Position numbers and translations under genes: made by a program. The notes under the pieces are model-generated. The model saw only the letters and a program-made list of their open reading frames with translations, was not told where the DNA came from and made no database searches. From contig JAZARR010000113.1 of the NCBI GenBank assembly GCA_037389465.1, positions 1-64,000 of the forward strand: 64,000 bases of DNA. The letters run 5' to 3'. This DNA is from Baylisascaris procyonis. Lineage: Eukaryota > Nematoda > Chromadorea > Rhabditida > Ascarididae. Positions 23,325 through 31,936 of this stretch are shown in pieces; positions within the stretch are counted from its first letter, which is position 1; every line of letters begins with the position of its first letter.

Positions 23325-25527
23325 AAGATCTCAAGAGGTGAATCCAATCCTTTAACGTGGTTGCTAAGGAAGTAGTTTCTAACGTCAGAATGTGTTCCTT
23401 TATTGCCATTAGAGGTTTTTTTCTTCTAGCAATGTATGAGACTAGTTGACTCGATGAACATGACTGCAAAGCACATATATCATCAACTCATTTCGCACGT
23501 TTCCATACTTTTATTTACTCAAGCGGCATTTAATACTTTGTAAAAGTGCGTTGTGGGAGGCGTCGTGCATCTGTTTATGTCTGCGTTGGTGTATGCATGT
23601 ATCTCTACCTGTTCGTCCATATAATTTTCACCTTGTAAATTATTGACGCTATAATTAGAAATTTTGACGGGTATATTGTGCACCATCGGTTGATTTCTTC
23701 CAGCTTACTTGACATCGACTCCTTGATTTTGAGAAGAGCCATAGATTTTCAAAGACGCGAAGAAATTCGCATGCAGTTTATACCGATCGAATTTTCATTA
23801 TATGTCGATTCGATTACGGAATAACGAATTTTCATGATAGACGATACGTTTCGTTCAATTCGAATGTATGAATATTATTTTGTAGATGTTACCTTTGCTT
23901 GCAAACTTGTAAAAATACAACCTATCGGCGGGGGTATATACACTCACGAGTGCGTGCACCAATATAATTTTTACGTCACTTGGATGCGTAGCATTCTAAA
24001 TACGTATCTATGTTCGCACTGCACGAAGGTATTGCGTGAGTTTTGAAAAAAAGAAATATAAGCACAAATTTGGGAAACCGGCATTTTTGAAATTCTCACA
24101 CGAGTAACACTCCAAGTTATAGCGGAGAGCTTTTGTAGAATGCATCATTATTTTTCTGCGTTTATACTTAACGGTTGCGTTTTCCACTTTGAAGTTTGAA
24201 AAGGGGGGCGAGGAACTTCGTGCAATTTTAGTTGCTAACATAAAATGTTTGCTTATATACCCGCCCACATAGTGCAAAATATTTGCCGAATTTAGAAATC
24301 GTTGCAAGAGTGCATTAGGGCTGCATCATGCCCATAAGTAAACAAGCATTCCGTTCTCATATATCGCATCATAACATATTGCAACATCCGTGTTTGTATC
24401 TGCATAGAAACGTTTAATAAGCAGATTTGTTTGGCCTAATAGGGCATCATTGAACAAGTTTCACCAAATAAGACAAATTTTTAAAGTATTCGCATGTGGC
24501 GATAGCAGCTCTATTCAAAACTGTCATTGCTTATTCGATTTTATTTATTCATTGGAAGTGGAGGAGGATCATCTCTAAGTGCAGCTCTTATCACATAAAT
24601 ATTAACAATGCGATATAGGATAGGCTCCCTTTTACACTATTGAAGAGATTACTTTACATAAACACTTGGGAATAGAAGATATCCGAATATTTCACTATGG
24701 AATACAATAGACACTATAGGATAGACGCTATGTGATAACACGTTAAAAGCACTGTTATAAATAACACAGCAATTGTCGCTCATTGCGATAACTTTGGCAT
24801 TCATATCGATGCATTCGCACTGTTCGATGTACAGAGAACGAAAATCGATTGCAATTGAACAACGATGATAGATACAAAAATAGCAATTCTCTTATATATT
24901 TCTGAAAATTGTATTTCAAATGACAGCGGACTATTCTACTTTCATTGTGTGGGAATGAACAGTTAAATGACACTTTTATAATTTAAAAAAGAGCTATTTG
25001 TTGTGTGAAAGTTTATTGTCAATAAATTCTCATAAGGTAGATAAATTCTCATTCTCATAAACGATAGAGAAGACATAAGACTAAATCGCTACAAAATGTA
25101 GTCATCATTAATAGCTAATGGAAATTAAATGAATTGCCTAAAACTGAGAGATTTCGATGTTGTCAGCATACGATGAAAAAGCAATATCGAACGAAGAAAT
25201 GCAATTGATGCAAGTTTCAATTTGAGAGCAGTCAGCTCAGTTATGGATTCATTTTGCACATCCCCAGCCCTCCCCACATTGATAGGAGGGTCAGTCGTAA
25301 CTATTAACATAAGGCATCGCAGTTGTGAGCTTAAATCAATTTTTTCTGATATGATCTAGTGACCTATGGCCTATGATCTCTATGCTCGCCTTGGTAGGCT
25401 ATAAGAAAAAAATTCGTAGTTCACGGTGGTCAAATTTGAGAAACTAGCGATGTAACCGTGTCGACAGAATAAATGACAAAGTGGAGCAGAAATGATATCT
25501 GCGGTCCGTTTGAAAAGCAATTAGGGG
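23325..25527. other. Unit segment without a supported gene
   Basis: Frames of 60-99 codons on both strands (for example 23834-24046 plus, 24008-24307 minus) are present but without matched splice sites. The minus-strand frame at 24008-24307 is open only in copies with six G at 24203 (A and D). Equivalents follow each junction in copies B, C and D. Confidence 0.4.
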
Positions 25528-25677
25528 ATGCGATCACAAAACGTGCTAATACGGCAGGGAAGACTTGAGTTCCTTATTGACGTCGCCAACACTGATATCA
25601 ATGCAATCGAGAAAAGTGGAGTCGGCGATGGCCAGATACACATCAAGATCAACAACTTTATTATCAGCTTTATATAG
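25528..25677 (+). CDS. Short ORF overlapping an antisense ORF, strand ambiguous
   Basis: ATG at 25528 opens 49 codons to TAG. The product contains QGRLEFLIDVANTDINAIEK and then SGVGDGQIHIKINNFIISFI, an alternating hydrophobic pattern like beta strands, with well-spread codon use. The opposite strand (25546-25686) is equally open, so only one of the two is probably real. ATG follows directly after AATTAGGGG, a weak acceptor. Unchanged in the other copies: 37201-37350, 48877-49026 and 60554-60703. Function unknown. Confidence 0.25.
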   Translation: MRSQNVLIRQGRLEFLIDVANTDINAIEKSGVGDGQIHIKINNFIISFI

Positions 25678-25686
25678 GAAAGGCGG
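25546..25686 (-). CDS. Candidate terminal exon, antisense to 25528-25677
   Basis: After AAAGCTAGCAG (acceptor ending at complement of 25687) the frame reads PPFLYKADNKVVDLDVYLAI, then ADSTFLDCIDISVGDVNKEL, ending KSSLPY and TAG at 25546-25548. Codon use is rich in C and G at third positions and looks coding. An in-frame stop just upstream (TAG in GCTAGC) limits the exon start to this acceptor. Both strands being open is common where codons follow a purine-any-pyrimidine pattern. Equivalent positions: 37219-37359, 48895-49035 and 60572-60712. Function unknown. Confidence 0.3.
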   Translation of the reverse strand, partial: PPFLYKADNKVVDLDVYLAIADSTFLDCIDISVGDVNKELKSSLPY

Positions 25687-26635
25687 CTGCTAGCTTTGTT
25701 CTCATTAATGACGTTATTAGAAGTGCTGAGAAACGGTTAAATGACGCCACTTAAGTTCAGCTTGCAGTTTACTTATCTATAAAACTTTTTAGTACATTTA
25801 GCTGAGTGATTCAATGGTGAGCGTTGAAGTGAAATACAAGTGTGTTGAGTTTTTGATTGAACATTTTTGGTCGTTGATAGTGACAAATGTTTGCTTCATC
25901 AACAAATAAACACAGAAATATTTCACCTGTATATTCCAAACGAGCAAAATCTCAAGAACAGATGTACCTGCTGAACATCAAGTCTAGTGGAGGAATGTTG
26001 AGTGTTTTCTAAATCATGCAATGCTTAGAGCGCATACCACTTTCCTATTGGAAACGAGTCTAACACATCCCGGTTTGTTTTGTTGATGTGCGAAGAAATA
26101 AAATCAACGATACGATCACACAAGCACACATGCAACTTCCCACTGGAACATGTTCCCTAATTCGCAGCTTTTAACATATCTGTTGGGTATGGCATCGAAC
26201 ACCCAACCCGAGATATCTACTTGTGATCTAACATTTACTCGTATGACCGATTCTCGCTTGCTGTTCTTCATATAATGTCACTGATCGACTTATGTGCTGC
26301 TGTGCCGTTCAGGCGATATCTGGGGCCTATATAAGTTGGACTTCTGCCCGTTCCGATGTCTTCGGTCCTACTCGTGTTTGGGGCCATGGTGCTCCCCCAT
26401 AAACTGTTTCCATCTAGCCTGTGATCTTACCTACCGGTATCGACAGACGGTTACCGGCTCCTTCCCTCTGCCTACACTCGGTCCTCATCAATGCCGCCGC
26501 ATGGGCTCACAACAGTATTCGACAGCTTTCACTTCAGAGTTGTCCCATCATAAAATTTCTCACCGCAAACATTCGTTGGCGCAAAAATCCCATTCTCTCC
26601 TTAACTGTCCCAATCTTTTTTATTCATTCCTTAGC
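25687..26635. other. Unit segment, GC-richer towards its end
   Basis: Bases 26290-26640 are richer in G+C than their surroundings and are open on the plus strand (26294-26665, 123 codons; 26421-26843, overlapping). Neither product has a recognisable motif. A 7-bp hairpin (GTTGGGT/ACCCAAC) lies at 26182-26207. Confidence 0.35.
26619..26624 (-). terminator. Polyadenylation signal candidate AATAAA
   Basis: Canonical hexamer on the minus strand, 12 bases after the stop of the candidate exon at 26636-26752. Meaningful only if that exon is real. Confidence 0.25.
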
Positions 26636-26752
26636 TCACCAAACGATTCCGGCAAACTTGCATAGAACGATGGCACCCCAGTTGCGAACCGCGAACGGAA
26701 CTGAGCTCGTGCTGCACATTGCATATGTACCACTACCATATGCAAGCGAATA
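26636..26752 (-). CDS. Candidate terminal exon with nearby poly(A) signal
   Basis: After a T-rich stretch ending TGTTATGCAAG (a possible but non-canonical AAG acceptor) the frame reads YSLAYGSGTYAMCSTSSVPF, AVRNWGAIVLCKFAGIVW, then TGA. AATAAA lies 12 bases past the stop (complement of 26619-26624), which suits a compact nematode 3' end. Codon use looks coding. Upstream the frame continues through the poly-A/T run, whose length differs between copies (seven in A, eight in B-D), so an exon crossing that run would be frame-shifted in one class. Equivalents: 38309-38425, 49985-50101 and 61662-61778. No family recognised. Confidence 0.3.
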   Translation of the reverse strand, partial: YSLAYGSGTYAMCSTSSVPFAVRNWGAIVLCKFAGIVW

Positions 26753-27427
26753 CTTGCATAACAGAAAAAAAGCCCATCACAGGGACTCGAAAACTTGTAA
26801 TAGAAACATGCGATCAGAAAAAGGGACAAAGCATGTTTACTAAATATACACGAATTGGTGGACTGCAGCTATTGTTATTGACTGGGTTAGTGGAAGTGTT
26901 CGTTTGAAACCAATAGAAGAGCAAGCTTGGAGTATCAGCTTCCGGTTTACTCTATGTATTACACATTTGGGAGGGAAAGTTATGGTGTTTTTCCAAGCGA
27001 AGAATGAGTGGAGGTGAACAGGTGTCTGGTTCGAAACGGGTGATGTTTGTGCTGTCAGCTCTGAAAAAAATAATGAAAGAAGCTATTGAATATTTTATGA
27101 ATAACCGTGGGATCACATTCAGGGTGACGTAGTTCGATATTCTTATTCAGTAGTTTTTATTTCGGAATCTACGCACCTCTCTCCATGGGAAGAATTGTAC
27201 ATGTGTACAGTTTTCCAATGAAAGCAACGCACCTAATAGGTGAATTAACAGGGTAATGCTCTCTTTTATATGAACGTTTTAAATATGTTCGGGATACCAA
27301 TAAAGTCGATAACCTGAACACAGTATATTTGCTTTTTTGTTGGTATCACTTCTTCCTAAAATACCGTTATTATGAATTCGGTGCAAAATTTGTGTCATTG
27401 GTGCTGTGCATCTCCGCATCTCTTCAG

Positions 27428-27571
27428 CTTTATGGAATGAGCGATATACTTTGTTTTCAAAAACATATTAGCTATACTCGTCGAGGAAATGAGAGCAAAA
27501 TCTCTGCACATAGTGATGACCACCATTTTGATCAACAAGATGACCATTGCGATGCTAAGATTACGTTCTAA
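27428..27571 (+). CDS. Candidate terminal exon, His/Asp-rich
   Basis: A strong acceptor (CGCATCTCTTCAG, ending 27427) is followed by 47 codons and TAA. It reads LYGMSDILCFQKHISYTRRG and then NESKISAHSDDHHFDQQDDH, ending CDAKITF. An ATG is the fourth codon, so this could even be a trans-spliced start giving a 44-residue product. The histidine and aspartate cluster could bind metal, but this is inference only. Equivalents, unchanged: 39102-39245, 50778-50921 and 62455-62598. No family recognised. Confidence 0.3.
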   Translation, partial: LYGMSDILCFQKHISYTRRGNESKISAHSDDHHFDQQDDHCDAKITF

Positions 27572-28077
27572 TTCTAATGTTCGACGACCTATTGTAGTAG
27601 AGCATTGAGTTATTGTCAACGAAGGTTAAAGTTGGGTCTCGTATGAATTATTAGTTTGACACTTACTGACATTAGTTTCTTGATGTGACTGCATCAGAAA
27701 AGTCATCGACTTATCTAATGAAGTAGATCAGATTTTGGTGTAAATCAGTTCAATTAATTCACTATTTTTAAATTGTCCTAATCAGTCATATCCGATTTTG
27801 GACCACATCCTTTTTGCGAGTTGTAGATCAAATTCTTCCTGGTCATTGTTAGAACTGAAAAGAAAATAACCACAATATATAGAAATTACTCGTTTCATTG
27901 CACATACCGCAAGGTTTGACAGCAGTTGTCTGATATAGATAATCAAAGACTAATATTGAACATTGAACTCTCCACCAGCCCGTTGCGCGTCCGCGCATTG
28001 CTCCTACGCGCTTGACTTGGTTCGGGCTCCAGCTCAGTTCCAGTAAGTGTGCGGTGGCCTTCCATATCGTACTTCAT
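27572..28077. other. Unit segment without a supported gene
   Basis: AT-rich, ending in a short GC-rich patch (CCCGTTGCGCGTCCGCGC near 27980) just before the TTTTA tract. Nothing else seen. Confidence 0.4.
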
Positions 28078-28400
28078 TCTATTTATTTATTTATTTTATT
28101 TTATTTCATTTTATTTTATCCCACTTTCACTTCATTTTTATTTTATTTATACTTATATTTATATTTTATTTATATTTATATTTATATTTTTATTTTATTC
28201 CATTTTTCCTCTGTCTCTGTTTTCATTTTATTTTATTTTATTTTACCTTTATTTTACTTCATTTTTGTTTTATTTCCTTTTTACTTTATTTTCGTTTCAT
28301 TTTTCAATTTTATTTTAATCCCACCTGACTTTATTTTTATGTTTATTTCAGTTTTACTTTTACTTGATTTTACTTTTATTTTTACTTTTATTCAATCTTA
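28078..28400 (+). repeat. TTTTA/TTTAT low-complexity tract
   Basis: About 320 bases made of TTTTA, TTTAT and related short words, with almost no G on this strand. The long open frames here (FILFYFILF-type products) are artefacts of the repeat. Equivalents: 39752-40074, 51428-51750 and 63105-63427. Confidence 0.95.
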
Positions 28401-28579
28401 TGATCCATGGTCCAGCTGAAAGCTAAAACCACATTTTTTTCTTTAACAGACCACTGTCACCTTCTCCTTGAAAAAAACGTAACAAGTATTCTCCTACGCC
28501 AGACCATAAAAAGTGCGCAGTCAACATATTTGGTTCTTTTTTCAAATGCCCGCCCCCACCATCAGAACACCTTACTTAC

Positions 28580-28851
28580 GTCTTCCTTTGCTCTTCAATG
28601 CCCCGAACGCTCCCTATGGACGGACACCGGTTTTGTGTTGGAGGGAATCGGATGGGTCTTCTCGATCGGAATTGTGAGCGTCGGCAACGTTGGTGTACGT
28701 GATGTCGTATATGTAGGGAAGTTTGCTCGAAGTCAGGATAGGATAGTGAGTTGTCCTTGAAGGCTACATCTCCTTGCGGCGGACCCTTTGAAGCCCTCCT
28801 TGTTTTCACCAAGCGGGAAGTAAAACAACATGCGTACACAACATAGTTCAT
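28580..28851 (-). CDS. Candidate first coding exon, basic protein
   Basis: A true ATG (complement of 28849-28851) opens a frame that runs to a textbook donor, AAGAC|GTAAGTAAG, at 28580/28579. The product starts MNYVVYACCFTSRLVKTRRA and becomes strongly basic, with HIRHHVHQRCRRSQFRSRRP in the middle. A different frame of the same strand (containing YIYDITYTNVADAHNSDRED) also looks coding over 28622-28740, and a plus-strand frame (28407-28760) overlaps, so the correct frame is uncertain. No downstream exon was matched. Equivalents: 40254-40525, 51930-52201 and 63607-63878. Function unknown. Confidence 0.25.
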
Positions 28852-30476
28852 CGGTCAAAGCAATGAACATTGCTCCAAGGCGAAGAACGCTAACAGCAGC
28901 GAAACATTCATCAATAGCTGCAAAGGTTATAAAGCCAAAAAATCACACAACTATCTCCTACCCGTTCCATCCTTGCCATTAAAAACCTCACTGCCTGCAA
29001 GAGAAAAAGTTCACCTATAAAGATTCAATACATGCTGACACCGCGACAACGAGACAAATCCCCCCAGAATAGTACCAGAAGACACTCGTGCAGCCGTTCG
29101 CATATGCGCCATCCTTGCGTCCCGTAAAATCAAATAGATCTAAAGTCGAAAAAAACTTCGTCCCATATAATGCTACAAAATCAAGGAGAAATTAAGTAGG
29201 AATTTTAAGATGTGGAACCGACAGAGTCGACCTAACGAATAGACATATTCTTTTTTCATAGAGCTTCTGCTCAAAAGACAAGGCAAAGGAAATAATAGTA
29301 CCCTTATCGCATTTATTTAGTTACGATTATAAGCAATAATATTAAAACCTTTTCTAATATAATATAATGCTACAGGGTTGCTGCAAAGAATATCCAAACG
29401 TCCATCAAGAAAAAGCTGATATTTTCGTTTCATTTTAGTGTGCAAATCAATGAGAATAAATTAAATAGGACGCCTATTTTGCAACACCCATCAAGCAAAT
29501 TCAAGTACTTCATATGTGATTATAGTGAATTCTAACATTTCCGAGTCTCTAATGAATTAACAATAAAGCTAACAGAATAAAACATAAGAAAATTTACTTC
29601 GATAGGAAAGCACATTTTCTTTAAAATCGCATTGCGTAGTTTTTGCATTGAAAACAAGACCTTTGGGGCATTCCTTTTTTAAAAGTACACTATTCCAGCA
29701 GCTAACGAACCGTAAGATGCGCAAATCCTTTGTCTGTAATATACAACGATGATGTGATTAGCCGTAATGACTATTGATATCCTTATAGTATACTTCACTT
29801 CGCAATTTTACTGATCTTTAGCATCGCTCGAACATCACATATGCTTCATAATAGCGAAGCTAACACTGCTAACTTTTCCATTTAAGATATTGCTCTACTC
29901 GAAATCAACCGACTGTCAAGACGATCGCATCTCATTAAGACCGCTCATCTATCCGCTTGACTGATAGCCACTAATAGAGAATCTTATTTTCTCATGTACT
30001 CGAACTGGAAGTAAAACTAAAAAATTCAAGTTCTAAAGCTTACAGGGTATGGGCAATTATGTCTGTCTGAGCAGTAAGAAGCGTCTTCTGGTCATAATAA
30101 AGGCCCATTTGTCTGACCTGAAAATGTTGGCAATGCTCGGTGTATTCGTGAGAACATTTTCAACACGAACTGGAACAAAATCGATAAAAACTATGCACTG
30201 TTAAATTGTAAACCTAACAAAACCTAATTGTCTCCGTTTGGCTCTCAACTCTGATATTGAATGTTTTCGAGCTCCGATTCCTTATTTCATGGAATACCAA
30301 TAAATAATTCGATTGCTGGAAAACGGTTTCAGTGGTTACCGGAATGTTATTGACAACTGAGTTTCTCGAATCTGTCACGAGAATGTGACGATGACCAACA
30401 AAAAAACCTACGTGAAGAATTAGAAAAATGGATGAAAACCTGGCTTTGTGCTGTATCTGCTTTCATTGTTGCACAG
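28852..30476. other. Unit segment without a supported gene
   Basis: AT-rich with no frame above 60 codons. It contains the C6/C5 (29060) and T6/T7 (29675) length differences between copies. Copy D ends inside the equivalent of this segment. Confidence 0.45.
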
Positions 30477-30681
30477 CGCAATGCCGTATAGGAGCAAGAA
30501 AAGCAACGTCGAAATTGCGATCTTGGAGCGCACGTTAGTTCAAGCTCGAATCAGCTCGATTTACTCTCGCGCGACGACCGCCGACGAAATGCACCACTTC
30601 ACGCACTTCCCTGCTCAAGTCACGTCTCGTTTTAACTCCGCCTTCAGAGTTGCGCCATTTAAAAGCCTTTTTGCCTCACCT
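30477..30681 (+). CDS. Candidate first exon with trans-splice-type acceptor
   Basis: The acceptor TTTCATTGTTGCACAG ends at 30476 and an ATG follows four bases later (30481-30483), a spacing typical of trans-spliced nematode starts. The frame reads MPYRSKKSNVEIAILERTLV, QARISSIYSRATTADEMHHF, then THFPAQVTSRFNSAFRVAPF and KSLFASP up to a possible donor CCT|GTAGGT. The stretch is GC-richer than its surroundings. No signal peptide or known domain; the frame also stays open past the donor to 30762. Equivalents, unchanged: 42151-42355 and 53827-54031; copy D is cut before this point. Confidence 0.35.
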
Positions 30682-30963
30682 GTAGGTCATTTCAGTGGTT
30701 TACTATATGTAAACAACGATATGCTTCGTGTTATACGACTTTTCACTCGCGATTTCGTATGACCGTTTGACACCACAAAAGTATTGCCAATAGTGTTGAA
30801 GCATATAGAAGCAAAATTATTGTCAAATGTAACGGTGCCTGCGTTATTGATCCACCAATCGCCGATTCCATAGATTCTGAATTAGTAATCTGAATCAGAA
30901 GAGAAATCTGAATTAGTATTTGCGACTGAAATCGTTACAAAAAATCATGAAATGTTTTTAGTT

Positions 30964-31209
30964 CTAGTGCTCTATTTGAAGCTTTACGATAGGCATTTGA
31001 ACCGTCGAAAGGTCACAACTAGAAGCCTGCGAGAGCAACGAGTGATACTGAATCAATGAGTAATAAAAGACAAAACGTTTGCAAGGTGAGGGATCGTTTA
31101 CGATGATGCCTTTGTTTCCGTTATCGGAAAACAATGTTTCAGTGACGTCGACGTCAGATTCAGCTTCGAGACCGAAACCTCCGATGAGAAACCTTGGTGA
31201 TATGATCAA
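30964..31209 (-). CDS. Weak candidate exon
   Basis: The open frame contains SPRFLIGGFGLEAESDVDVT and ETLFSDNGNKGIIVNDPSP with well-spread codon use, then becomes less convincing. A possible donor (ATC|GTAAAC) lies within it. It is on the same strand and just downstream of the candidate gene at 31324-31846, so it may be one of that gene's later exons; no acceptor with the right phase was confirmed. Equivalents: 42638-42883 and 54314-54559. Confidence 0.25.
   Translation of the reverse strand: MIISPRFLIGGFGLEAESDVDVTETLFSDNGNKGIIVNDPSPCKRFVFYYSLIQYHSLLSQASSCDLSTVQMPIVKLQIEH
31143..31156. promoter_or_regulatory. Perfect palindrome with two CRE-type half sites
   Basis: TGACGTCGACGTCA is a perfect 14-base palindrome containing two overlapping TGACGTC half sites of the kind bound by bZIP factors. 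It lies inside a candidate coding frame, so it may be only a by-product of codons. Equivalents: 42817-42830 and 54493-54506. Confidence 0.3.
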
Positions 31210-31323
31210 AGAGATGTAACTAGATCCAATTTAACTGGAGATAACACTTTGACCACCCAGCGTAAATGGGAGCTGTATCTTACATATAAGATCTATAAGA
31301 TCTCCATTGATGAAATGCACCAA

Positions 31324-31846
31324 CTATCCGATGAAATTATCGCATGATTTCGTCGTTATATGCTGACCGATGAAAAAGCAACTAGAAGCGTAAGATGCCT
31401 TCAGCGGTTGCCAGCTGAGAAACACTTCCGGTGGTTTAAAAAAGTTTGAAGGTAAAATCAAAGGTTTAAATATCAAGGTTGAGGCTTTCACGAAATGCCT
31501 GACTACCAAGCCCATTTTAAGGCAAAAATGCTCTAGGACTGTTAACATTAAACAAAAATGTTCAATTTTCTACAACTTCCACATTCGACTTTAAATATAA
31601 AGCGTCAGTTTTCGTACCATTATAGTTGAGGTTCACGCTTCACTTCTCGACGTGATGAGTTGTTCGAGCTATAATTTTACCTGGAAAGATTCTATAATAG
31701 AATATGCTTAGCTTGCATCTTTCAATCGCTCGTTTATTCTCGAAAAGGACTCCACCTTCGTTCCTCTCGTCCCAGATATCTACTACCTTATCCGTGTTGA
31801 GCTCGATATTGCCACAGTGCATTGATCAGTTTTCTATTGTTCAACA
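31324..31846 (-). CDS. Candidate downstream operon gene, 5' part (two exons)
   Basis: The acceptor GAATTTATTTGCAG ends at complement 31847; a 24-nt leader with stops in all three frames before or near the ATG makes this a first exon, best explained by trans-splicing. ATG at 31822 starts MHCGNIELNTDKVVDIWDER, then NEGGVLFENKRAIERCKLSI and FYYRIFP, ending at the donor TTTCCAG|GTAAAA (31681/31680). Exon 2 begins at 31538 after TTTAATGTTAACAG; the split codon joins in frame and reads VLEHFCLKMGLVVRHFVKAS. Where exon 2 ends is unclear: the frame is open to a TAG at 31324, but GTAGTC and GTGAAA donors lie early in it. No signal peptide or family recognised. The acceptor is only about 90 nt after the stop of the upstream candidate gene, the usual gap in nematode operons. 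Confidence 0.4.
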
Positions 31847-31936
31847 CTGCAAATAAATTCATCAACAATTTGAATTCTTCATTGAGACAATGATCGCAGT
31901 GATTTCTATCTAATCAATAAATAATATAATTTCCAA

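Noticed and set aside
17005..23760. A 17-base match (TAGATTTTCAAAGACGC) between about 17010 and about 23742
   Set aside because: One match of this length is not surprising among all pairs in a 64-kb AT-rich window, and the flanks do not align.
27020..27045. GGTTCGAAAC as a tRNA box B
   Set aside because: The flanking bases do not form a T stem and no box A or acceptor stem fits around it; other TTCGA matches in the window fail in the same way.
28012..28419. Long plus-strand frames with FILFYFILF-type products, repeated in each copy
   Set aside because: All three plus frames are open only because the TTTTA repeat has no stop codons on this strand; composition is pure repeat translation.
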